Source: an uncultured Actinomycetes bacterium (lineage in GTDB: Bacteria > Actinomycetota > Coriobacteriia > Coriobacteriales > Atopobiaceae). From it: DNA of 64,000 bases. Where the stretch lies: NCBI GenBank assembly GCA_900315165.1, contig OMXZ01000001.1:1-64000 (forward strand), in the 5' to 3' direction. Shown here one piece after another: positions 39,473 to 49,803 of the stretch. The notes beneath the pieces were generated by a model that was given only the letters and a program-made list of their open reading frames with translations, searched no databases and was not told the origin of the DNA. Position numbers and translations under genes: made by a program. Position 1 is the stretch's first letter. Each line of letters opens with the position of its first letter.

Positions 39473-40624
39473 CTACAAGACTATATCGGGGTCGAGCAGG
39501 GCGGCGCTTTCGCGCATCTCGCCCGCCAGCGCCAGATACGCTTCCAGCGCCTCGGGCGTGAAAGCCCCCGCGGCGAGCGCCTCGCGGACGGCGCAGCCCG
39601 GCTCATGGGTGTGCGTGCAGTCCCGGAAACGACAGCCCAGCGCCGCTTCGGCAATCGCAGGAAAGACAAGCCTGAGCCCGCGCTCGTGACCGACAAGCGG
39701 CAAGGACCGCAGCCCCGGTTCGTCGATGATCACGCCACCACCCGGCAAAGCAACCATGCGACGTGCCACGGTCGTATGGCGGCCTTTGTCGTCGCGTGCG
39801 CGCACGGCACCCGTCTCCAGCGCCTCATGTCCGAGCAGGGCGTTGAGCAGCGTCGATTTGCCGGCTCCTGACTCGCCCAGCACAATCGCGACCGTGCCCG
39901 GGGGCACCAACGCACGCACGTCCTGCACGCCGGCGCCGTCGTGTGCGGACGATGTCACGACGACGGGCACCTCGGCGCTCAGCACCGCCCGAACCAGCGC
40001 AAGGTCGGACTTGAGCACATCCAGTTCCGCGCGGTCCGCCTTGGTGAAAACGACCGCGACACGCGTACCGCAGTCTGCCGCGATCACGGCTGAGCGAGCG
40101 AGGCGATCGACGCTGATGCGACGCGGGCCCAGCGCCTGTGCCACCAGCACGATGTCCACGTTCGCAGCCAATGTCTGGCGCTCGCCGCGGGCTCCCCCGC
40201 GCCAACGTGCGACGTCGCTCTCGCGGGGCAGAATGGCCTCGATCTGCGCCTTGTCGTGCCCCTCGGGGACACGCAGGACCACCCAGTCGCCCACCGCCAC
40301 ACGGGAGTCGTCGGCCCCTTTGGTTAAGCCAGCGGAGAATTCGGCGCGCACGAGCCCGTCTTCCCAAGCGATAGCCGGAAAGCCTCGGTCGAGGCGAACC
40401 ACACATCCCAGATGCAGGTCGGATGCCACGGCGGGCTGGCCTGCGGCGGACACCCCCGCCCGGTCGCGCTCGTCGACAAGGACCGTGCCAAAGGCGGCCT
40501 TCTGGCGCTCGCTGGGCGTCAGAAGCGAGAACGGTGGGATATCGGAGAGAGAGGAAAGCGCCGGAAGGGCAGAATCGACCCCGCCGGCGCTCTTCTTGCG
40601 TGAGCTATGCGCGCGCTTGGACAC
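39473..40624 (-). CDS. rsgA: Ribosome small-subunit-dependent GTPase RsgA
   Basis: A 383-residue circularly permuted GTPase that helps late 30S subunit maturation. After a basic 40-residue extension come an OB-fold domain, then G4 TKAD (194-197) before G1 GESGAGKST (250-258) and the DEPG box, the permuted order of RsgA. The zinc-binding end CRFRDCTHTHEPGC is complete. The GTG at 40624, preceded by AAGGAC, begins just after the P-type ATPase stop (40626), so the two are probably co-transcribed. Confidence 0.93.
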   Translation of the reverse strand: MSKRAHSSRKKSAGGVDSALPALSSLSDIPPFSLLTPSERQKAAFGTVLVDERDRAGVSAAGQPAVASDLHLGCVVRLDRGFPAIAWEDGLVRAEFSAGLTKGADDSRVAVGDWVVLRVPEGHDKAQIEAILPRESDVARWRGGARGERQTLAANVDIVLVAQALGPRRISVDRLARSAVIAADCGTRVAVVFTKADRAELDVLKSDLALVRAVLSAEVPVVVTSSAHDGAGVQDVRALVPPGTVAIVLGESGAGKSTLLNALLGHEALETGAVRARDDKGRHTTVARRMVALPGGGVIIDEPGLRSLPLVGHERGLRLVFPAIAEAALGCRFRDCTHTHEPGCAVREALAAGAFTPEALEAYLALAGEMRESAALLDPDIVL

Positions 40625-40625
40625 G

Positions 40626-43307
<2,682 letters not shown>

Positions 43308-43500
43308 GTTCCCCTCCTGGTATACCTGCGCGTATGCGCATATCTCACACCCAACAGGTTGATGCCCGATCATAATTCCCCAGGAGGGGCAAGGGCTCAT
43401 CAAGGTTGCCGTGTCAGGCGCCTTGCTAAGTTTTCATATTACCCGAACTTAGCCTGTCGCACGACCACATCACAATTTCCCACCTCTCCCCCATTTCGAC

Positions 43501-44208
43501 CTACACGGTCTCAAGCAGGGCGGATGTTTCACAACCGAGCACACGGGCCAGCGAGGCAAGCGAGGCGGCCTGCGCCTTATTGATGTCCTTATTGCGCTGC
43601 TCCCACATTTGTACCGAACGCACCGATACCCCAGCCCGCTCGGCAAGCGATTGCTGCGTGATCCCCCGTGCCCTCCGAACCGCCGCGAGCCTTGTCACCG
43701 GCTCATGCTGTTGACGCCTTTTCCGTAAGACCGATACGAACTTCTCCTCCGGGGCCTCATGCAGCGTCGGGTACAGGGCGAGGGCGTCATGGGCGGGAAT
43801 CGCCTGGAAGATGGTTCTGAAGTCCCAGGCCGTCTCCCACTGGGCATAGGCATACACCCAGCCCGCCCAATACTCCGCCCCCTTATCTATCCGCAAGCTC
43901 GTGGTTGGCAGCGACGAGTACTCGACTGCCGTTACTTTGCCTGAAAGGCGAATGATCTCTGCCGTCCGCCCCGGCCCCCGGACCAGCATGCCCACCTCAC
44001 CCAACAGGCGGAGGACGAGTTCCTCTCCGGACATGCCTGCGACCACGCGCGGCTCGCCGACTTCGAAAGAGCGACCCAGCCTCGATGACGCAAACGGTGC
44101 CGAGAACTCGTCGGCTTCCTGTCCGAGGTCGAGGCAGGCATACTCGAACGCTTCGGCGAGGCAGCACATGGCATCATCGAGGTAGTCTTCATCGTAGGCG
44201 TGGGCCAT
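43501..44208 (-). CDS. HTH protein, probable antitoxin of a DUF3990 toxin
   Basis: A 235-residue protein. The N-terminal part (DYLDDAMCCLAEAFEYACLD ... VVAGMSGEELVLRLL) resembles short proteins found beside DUF3990 genes. The middle has AEYWAGWVYAYAQWE and FRTIFQAIP. The last 65 residues are an XRE helix-turn-helix (ITQQSLAERAGVSVRSVQMW). It overlaps the DUF3990 gene by 20 nt. Toxin-antitoxin function is inferred from arrangement; the fusion of the DUF3791-like piece to an HTH would let it bind toxin and DNA. GGGGAGG precedes the ATG at 44208. Confidence 0.65.
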   Translation of the reverse strand: MAHAYDEDYLDDAMCCLAEAFEYACLDLGQEADEFSAPFASSRLGRSFEVGEPRVVAGMSGEELVLRLLGEVGMLVRGPGRTAEIIRLSGKVTAVEYSSLPTTSLRIDKGAEYWAGWVYAYAQWETAWDFRTIFQAIPAHDALALYPTLHEAPEEKFVSVLRKRRQQHEPVTRLAAVRRARGITQQSLAERAGVSVRSVQMWEQRNKDINKAQAASLASLARVLGCETSALLETV

Positions 44209-44872
44209 CGCCTGCCACCTCCCCACGGATGATATCCCTCATATAGAGGCCATCGATGTCATCCTCAAGCGCAAGTTCTCGGAAGGACGCCCGCGCCTTT
44301 TCGTCACGTGCCTTCCTCCGTGGGAACCATATGCCGTCATCGACAGGATCAGCACCATGGAACTCGAGACGTTCGAAGGCGGCGGGGCTCTTCAAGCAGA
44401 TCTGTTCGCCCAACTCGCCCAACCTCATCGCACGTGATAATTGATTAATCGAAATCGTGTTGCGCAGAAACGAGCGCGCGAAACTGAAATATGAATCGTC
44501 CGCCCGATACCCGATGACGATATCGGCCTTCCGGACGTCAGGCAGGTACCGCTCACGCAGGCATGCAATACCGCGTGCCTCGATAGCCGACTTCGGGGCG
44601 AACCTTCTATTGTCCACCAGCAAGGCGAGCCAATTGAGGATGCCATATTCCCCAGTCCCTAAATTGAGCACGGCGAGCCCGCTCATATCCAATGCGTACC
44701 TATTCGCAAAGCCGCCGCCCGCATCCGTACAGGCCCATTCGCATGCAAGGTCACGATGCTCGGTGCAATAGAAGCCCTGGCCGTAATCGTTGTATGCATA
44801 GCCCAGATGCGGCTCAGGGCGTGCGACCACATGGTCGGACCCGTGCCATATCTCTTTTTTTCCCTGCCCCAT
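44189..44872 (-). CDS. DUF3990 protein, probable ADP-ribosyltransferase-like toxin
   Basis: A 227-residue protein with the DUF3990 start: IWHGSDHVVARPEPHLGYAY, then NDYGQGFYCTEHRDLACEWA, and LDMSGLAVLNLGTGEYG. The family is related in pattern to ADP-ribosyltransferase-type folds and is often near HTH or DUF3791 genes. Its chemistry has not been seen here and is inferred. It is the first of two overlapping genes, so the toxin-like gene is upstream of the HTH gene, the reverse of most type II pairs. Confidence 0.7.
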   Translation of the reverse strand: MGQGKKEIWHGSDHVVARPEPHLGYAYNDYGQGFYCTEHRDLACEWACTDAGGGFANRYALDMSGLAVLNLGTGEYGILNWLALLVDNRRFAPKSAIEARGIACLRERYLPDVRKADIVIGYRADDSYFSFARSFLRNTISINQLSRAMRLGELGEQICLKSPAAFERLEFHGADPVDDGIWFPRRKARDEKARASFRELALEDDIDGLYMRDIIRGEVAGDGPRLR

Positions 44873-44985
44873 GCTGGCTCGCCTTTCTCGGTGACTATCA
44901 CCACAGTGATACTTTACTTAATGTCATGGAGAAAAGCAAGTACGATTGTTCGATTTCTGGAGAGCATGGCATTGGCGGATTCGCC

Positions 44986-45735
44986 CTAGTGCTTGTCGTT
45001 CTGGCCCTGGTTCCTGTCGCCATGACGGCTGAAGCGCTCGGCGAAACCCTCGAGGCGTTCGCGCTGCCACACGCCCACGAGGGCGATCGCGGCACCGATG
45101 ACGAACAGGACGGCCGCGCGCACGTAGTTGCCCTTCGAGATGTCGGCCGCCGCGAAGCAGGAGACGAAGACGCCCGGGATGCGGCCCACCGTAGTCAGGA
45201 AGAGATAGCGCTCGAGCGGCATATCCGTGAGCGGCACGAGGTAGGCGAAGGTGTCCTTGGGCAGACCCGGGATCAAAAAGAGGACGAAGACGATTAGGTC
45301 CAGCTTGCCCGTCTTCTCGAATTCGCGGAACTTCTCGGTGTGCTCCTCGCCCACCATGTCGCGGACGAAGGGGGCGCCCAGCTTGCGAACCAGCACGAAA
45401 ATGACCGCGCCCGCGATGATGCAGCCGACCAGAATAATCAGCGTGCCGAGCCAGGGGCCGTACATGAGACCGGCTGCCATCTGGACGAGCTCGCCGGGGA
45501 TGAAGGTCACGACGACCTGCAGGACCTGCATGCCGAGCAGGACGAAGACGCCGCGGGCGCCCATGTCCTGCACGCGCTCCACGACGCCGTTCACACCGCC
45601 CGTCTCATAGGCGTCGCTCAGGAAGGGCCAGAAGCGATAGGTTGCATAGCCGACGATGGCGAAAAAGGCGAGCAGGCCAAGGGCGCCAACGATGTCGCTG
45701 TGGGAAAAACGCCTGTCCTTCTTGCCGTCCGTCAC
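44986..45735 (-). CDS. TVP38/TMEM64-family membrane protein
   Basis: A 249-residue membrane protein of the SNARE-associated (DedA-related) family: segments at residues 18-36, 65-83 and 95-125, the hairpin PGELVQMAAGLMYGPWLGTL near 78-97, then RKLGAPFV, FLIPGLPKDTFAYLVPLT and TVGRIPGVFVS. These proteins are thought to move or scramble lipids. GTG at 45735 is preferred over a TTG four codons earlier because GAGGC precedes it. Monocistronic. Confidence 0.82.
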   Translation of the reverse strand: MTDGKKDRRFSHSDIVGALGLLAFFAIVGYATYRFWPFLSDAYETGGVNGVVERVQDMGARGVFVLLGMQVLQVVVTFIPGELVQMAAGLMYGPWLGTLIILVGCIIAGAVIFVLVRKLGAPFVRDMVGEEHTEKFREFEKTGKLDLIVFVLFLIPGLPKDTFAYLVPLTDMPLERYLFLTTVGRIPGVFVSCFAAADISKGNYVRAAVLFVIGAAIALVGVWQRERLEGFAERFSRHGDRNQGQNDKH

Positions 45736-45927
45736 AATGCCTCGCAATGCGATCGAGCCAATAACCCCATAAATCTTAGGGCTCGTTTGTGAAGTTGGCT
45801 ACGACAAGAAGGTCAACAGGCCCATATCTCCTCACGAATGTGCTCGCACAAGTTAGTGTCCGCCCGCCGCGCTAAAATACTTACAAGTGCGGACCGCACG
45901 TACACATCGCGAGAAAGGGCAAGAAGC

Positions 45928-46932
45928 ATGAGGATCCTCTTCTTTGGCACGGCGAGCTACGACAAGGAGTCCTTCGAGAAGGAGCTGCCTGACTATCCCG
46001 ACGTCAAGATCGACTTCACCGAGACCAACCTCACGCCCATGACCGCCGCCCTCGCCCGCGGCTACGACGCGGTGTGTGCCTTCGTCAACGCCGACGTGTC
46101 GGCCATGACGCTCGAGATCCTCAAGGGCTTCGGCGTCGGCCTCGTGCTGATGCGCTGCGCCGGTTTCGACGCCGTGAACGTCCCCGTGGCCACCGACCTG
46201 GGCATCAAGGTCACCCGCGTGCCGGCCTACTCGCCTGAGGCCATCGCCGAGCATGCCATGGCCCTCGGCCAGACGGCAAACCGCCACATCCACAAGGGCT
46301 ACATCCGCGTCCGCGAGAACAACTTCGCCCTCGACGGCCTGGTCGGCGAGACCCTGCACGGCAAGACCGCCGGCATCATCGGCACCGGCCGCATCGGCGC
46401 CGCCCTCTGCCGCATCTGCAAGGGCTACGGCATGTACGTCCTGGGCAGCGACCTCTATCCCAACCAGAAGCTCGTGGACGAGGAGCACGTCGTGGACGAG
46501 TACGTCGACTACGACGAGCTCTACCGCCGCTCCGACTTCATCAGCCTCCACGCCTTCCTCAACAAGGAGAGCTACCACATGATCGACGATGAGGCGATCG
46601 CCAAGATGAAGGACGGCGTGATCTTCGTCAACACCGGCCGCGGCGCCCTCGTGGACACCCAGGCCCTCATCCGCGGCATCATCTCCGGCAAGATCGGCGC
46701 CGCTGGCCTCGACGTGTACGAGGAGGAGAACGCCAACGTCTACCAGAACCGCTCTGGCGCCGTCATCGACTCCGTCACGGCCCGCCTGTGCTCCTTCCCC
46801 AATGTCGTCATGACCTCGCACCAGGCCTTCTTCACCCGCGAGGCCCTCTCGCAGATCGCCTGCGTGACGCTCGACAACGCCGTCGCCTATGCCAACGGCA
46901 CCGATTTTGTGGAGAAGAGCGTCGTTTGCTAA
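45928..46932 (+). CDS. ldhA: D-lactate dehydrogenase (2-hydroxyacid dehydrogenase)
   Basis: A 334-residue NAD-dependent enzyme: pyruvate to D-lactate. The nucleotide-binding site is TAGIIGTGRIGAALCRICKG (near 150); the catalytic set is Arg in NTGRGALVDT, Glu in LDVYEEE and His in VMTSHQAFFT. The N-terminal MRCAGFDAVNV is typical of D-LDH rather than glyoxylate reductases. AAAGGGCAAGAAGC stands before the ATG at 45928; upstream codons are not coding-like. A small dyad GTGCGG-A-CCGCAC (45887-45899) is close upstream. Pyruvate kinase follows 114 nt downstream. Confidence 0.88.
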   Translation: MRILFFGTASYDKESFEKELPDYPDVKIDFTETNLTPMTAALARGYDAVCAFVNADVSAMTLEILKGFGVGLVLMRCAGFDAVNVPVATDLGIKVTRVPAYSPEAIAEHAMALGQTANRHIHKGYIRVRENNFALDGLVGETLHGKTAGIIGTGRIGAALCRICKGYGMYVLGSDLYPNQKLVDEEHVVDEYVDYDELYRRSDFISLHAFLNKESYHMIDDEAIAKMKDGVIFVNTGRGALVDTQALIRGIISGKIGAAGLDVYEEENANVYQNRSGAVIDSVTARLCSFPNVVMTSHQAFFTREALSQIACVTLDNAVAYANGTDFVEKSVVC

Positions 46933-47046
46933 GTGTTACCAAGCGCTAACCCAAGCCGCCGCACGTCTTGATATGCTCGTTTCTAGCATGTCATCGTGCG
47001 GCGCTTCATATGTCAAGACACCCGCACCCGGATAGCAAGGAGTGAC

Positions 47047-48486
47047 ATGAACAAGAGAACGAAAATCGTTTGCACCATGGGACCCGCGACGGACGACGAC
47101 GACGTCCTGCGCCAGCTCATCGTCAACGGCATGAATGTCGCGCGCTTCAACTTCAGCCACGGCAGCCACGAGTACCACAAGAAGAACATCGAGCGCGTGC
47201 GTGCCATGTCCACCGAGCTGGGCATCCCCGTCGCCATCATGCTCGACACCAAGGGCCCCGAGATCCGCACCGGTGAGCTCGTCGACCACAAGCCCGTGAC
47301 GCTCACCGCCGGCGAGCATGTCGTCGTCTCTACCGACACCAGCGTGCCGGGCACCTCCGAGCGCTTCTCGCTCGACTACAAGAACCTCCCCCACGAGGTC
47401 GAGGAGGGCTCCGTCATCCTGATTGACGACGGTCTGATCGGCCTTCAGGTCGAGAGCGCGACCGACACCGAGATCCACTGCCTCGTCACCAACGGCGGCG
47501 ACCTGGGCGAGAAGAAGGGCGTGAACCTGCCCGACATCGACGTCCAGCTGCCGTCCGTGACCGATCAGGACCGTGCCGACATCGCCTTTGGCTGCGAGAT
47601 GGGCATCGACGCCATCGCCGCCTCCTTCATCCGCAACGCAGGCGCCGTCGAGGAGATCCGCGCGATTTGCGCCGACCACGGCCTCTTTGACGTCTACATC
47701 ATCCCCAAGATCGAGAGCGCCTTTGGCGTGAAGAACTTCGACGAGATCCTGGCCGTGTCCAACGGCATCATGGTCGCCCGCGGCGACCTGGGCGTGGAGG
47801 TCCCCGCCGAGCAGGTGCCCCACATCCAGAAGCAGATCATCCACAAGTGCAACGCCGCCTATAAGCCCGTCATCACGGCCACGCAGATGCTCGACTCCAT
47901 GATCCGCCACCCGCGCCCGACCCGCGCCGAGGTCACCGACGTCGCCAACGCCATCTACGACGGCACCGACTGCGTGATGCTGTCCGGCGAGACCGCGGCG
48001 GGCAAGTACCCCGTCGAGGCCGTCAAGACCATGGCCAATATCTGCCGCGAGACCGAGCAGTACCTGCCCGAGCGCCCCGAGTTCACCGACCGCGGCGGCG
48101 TGCGCAACGTCAACTCCTCCATTGGCCATGCCTGCGTGGAGATCGCCGACCAGGTCGACGCCAAGTGCATCGTGTGCCCCACGCACACCGGCCGCACCGC
48201 CCGCCTGATCTCGACCTTCCGCCCGCACCTGCCGATCTACGCGATGTCGCCCATCGCCGCGACCGCCCGCCGCTGCTGCTTCATGTGGGGCGTCGAGTCC
48301 TACCGCACCACCGAGCAGGGGTCGCTGTCCGCGACGCTCTACAACGCGCTGCAGGTCGCCAAGGCCCATGGCGCCGTGGACTCCAACGACATCGTCGTGA
48401 TCACTGCCGGCGACGCGCAGACCTCGCCGCGTCAGGGCGACTACACCACGTCCACCAACATGGCCATGGTGGCCCAGGTCCAGTAA
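47047..48486 (+). CDS. pyk: Pyruvate kinase
   Basis: A 479-residue glycolytic enzyme (phosphoenolpyruvate + ADP to pyruvate + ATP). Signature pieces are KIVCTMGPATDDDDVLRQL, NFSHGSHEYH, MLDTKGPEIRTG, then IIPKIESAFGVKNFDEIL with the catalytic Lys, MVARGDLGVEVP and TATQMLDSM. The C-terminal effector domain is standard. AAGGAGTGAC precedes the ATG. It lies just after D-lactate dehydrogenase on the same strand; the two catalyse successive steps. A strong terminator follows. Confidence 0.95.
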   Translation: MNKRTKIVCTMGPATDDDDVLRQLIVNGMNVARFNFSHGSHEYHKKNIERVRAMSTELGIPVAIMLDTKGPEIRTGELVDHKPVTLTAGEHVVVSTDTSVPGTSERFSLDYKNLPHEVEEGSVILIDDGLIGLQVESATDTEIHCLVTNGGDLGEKKGVNLPDIDVQLPSVTDQDRADIAFGCEMGIDAIAASFIRNAGAVEEIRAICADHGLFDVYIIPKIESAFGVKNFDEILAVSNGIMVARGDLGVEVPAEQVPHIQKQIIHKCNAAYKPVITATQMLDSMIRHPRPTRAEVTDVANAIYDGTDCVMLSGETAAGKYPVEAVKTMANICRETEQYLPERPEFTDRGGVRNVNSSIGHACVEIADQVDAKCIVCPTHTGRTARLISTFRPHLPIYAMSPIAATARRCCFMWGVESYRTTEQGSLSATLYNALQVAKAHGAVDSNDIVVITAGDAQTSPRQGDYTTSTNMAMVAQVQ

Positions 48487-48514
48487 CCGGTCTTTCCCCC
48501 TCAAGGGATTCCGG

Positions 48515-48556
48515 CGCCGCTGTCCAGCTCATCTTGCTGGCAGCGGCGTCTTTTTT
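48515..48556 (+). terminator. Intrinsic terminator after pyk
   Basis: CGCCGCTG-T-CCAGC pairs with GCTGGCAGCGGCG (one bulge) around a 7-nt loop, then TCTTTTTT. The stop codon is 29 nt upstream. Confidence 0.92.
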
Positions 48557-48580
48557 CGATCGGCTGGGATGATAATCGGC

Positions 48581-49348
48581 CTAGTCGATGCCTTCGCGCC
48601 AGAGATCGGGAGTGCGCGTCTCGGCGGTCTCGGCATCCCAGTGCACGTGATAGTGACGGCAGTCGCAGATCGGCTTGAAACGCGACCAGCCGCAGCGGCA
48701 GAGGGTGTACTTGGTCCTCTTCTCGTACTGGTGGCCGTCGGCCGCGATGAGCCTGAAGTTGCCGCGCGCCCAGAAGGGGCCAGAGCATTCGTAGCCGGGA
48801 TCCTCCAGCACGATGATCTCGTTGGGATAGCGCGGCTCCAGCACCTCGCCCGTCCGGGCATCCTTCATGACCAGGCGACCTGCCGGGCACTCGTCAGCCG
48901 CACGGATGGCCAGCTCGCGGGCCTCGGAATCGTCCCCGCATTCCATGAGCTGCCAGATCTTGCCTCGGTCGGTATGGCAGAAGCGCGCCAGGCAGCACAT
49001 GTCGTAGTCATCGTAGAGCACAAGGCCGTTGCCCTCATAGACCTTGGCACGGCTCTCGAAGGGCTCGTCCCAAAGGGCCTCGGTACCGTCCCAGCCGTGA
49101 TGTGCCATCCGGTCGCAGAAGGGCTGGATCGGTGATTTGCCGCAGCGGCAGAGGATAAACTTGTCGTCGTGCGGAATCACGCCGTCGTCGCGGTAGACGT
49201 AATGGTCAGGATCCTTGTGCACGATGGTCGCCTTGCGCAGCGTCACCTGCCCCGTGACCAGCAGCGGTCCATCTTTGACCACGCGGATGGTATAGACGTG
49301 CCCATCTTGCATGCACGTCTCGTCTTTCACATCAGAGTTATCGGCCAT
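48581..49348 (-). CDS. Double CDGSH iron-sulfur protein
   Basis: A 255-residue protein with two CDGSH-type motifs: CRCGKSPIQPFCDRMAH and CRCGWSRFKPICDCRHYH, each able to hold a 2Fe-2S cluster with three Cys and one His. Between them is a central domain with its own Cys set (MCCLARFCHTDRG, ADECPAGRLV, GYECSGPFW), like the mitoNEET-associated divergent 4Fe-4S domain. Likely electron carrier or cluster sensor. The Gly of CDG is Arg or Cys here. GAGGGGTCAT precedes the ATG at 49348; further upstream starts are less likely. Confidence 0.82.
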   Translation of the reverse strand: MADNSDVKDETCMQDGHVYTIRVVKDGPLLVTGQVTLRKATIVHKDPDHYVYRDDGVIPHDDKFILCRCGKSPIQPFCDRMAHHGWDGTEALWDEPFESRAKVYEGNGLVLYDDYDMCCLARFCHTDRGKIWQLMECGDDSEARELAIRAADECPAGRLVMKDARTGEVLEPRYPNEIIVLEDPGYECSGPFWARGNFRLIAADGHQYEKRTKYTLCRCGWSRFKPICDCRHYHVHWDAETAETRTPDLWREGID

Positions 49349-49680
49349 ATGACCCCTCTTCTGCATCTGCGAAGACCCCTCTTCGAGAAAACGACCCTTT
49401 TGAGTCATTTCATACGCATCATACATCCGAAAAAATGCAGGTAGATTGGGGTGGGATTTCAACCCGGGAAAACACGGCACTTTCTCTGTTGTTCATATTC
49501 TTATATATGCAGGTAGATACATCGTAATAGAATCAAGAAGGTCGAAAGGAACGCTCGAAGACTACCCGTTGACTCAGAAGGGTCAAAATCTCGAACGGGC
49601 GTCTGGTCAATCAATTTGCCATCCGTTGTTTACGCGTAAAGTCATTGTGGGAAGCCAGGTCGGAGGAACTGCGTGACGCA
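49349..49680. other. AT-rich gap without a gene
   Basis: About 330 bp, lower in G+C than its neighbours. The sequence ATGCAGGTAGAT occurs twice (near 49435 and 49508), and GCAGGTAGA also ends the hairpin at 11098-11114. Open frames here lack a start signal and coding bias. Possibly a scar of a lost element. Confidence 0.45.
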
Positions 49681-49803
49681 CCAAAAGGACGTGCCGAGGT
49701 TCAGACGCGTTACGCCTGGCTATGCGTGGCAGCTGCCGCGTGCTGGGTCCTCGCCGGCGTCCTCATGCTCGCCTTAACGCCCGACAACAAGGGTCGGGCT
49801 TAG
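49681..49803 (+). pseudogene. Possible C-terminal fragment of a membrane transporter
   Basis: After a stop codon the plus-strand frame gives 40 residues: a short charged start, then YAWLCVAAAACWVLAGVLML and TPDNKGRA before TAG. This looks like a last transmembrane helix and tail of an MFS-type carrier. Nothing upstream is related. Too short to be sure. Confidence 0.3.

Noticed and set aside
49446-49676. 76-codon plus-strand frame
   Set aside because: No ribosome-binding site, no coding bias, lies in an AT-rich gap.
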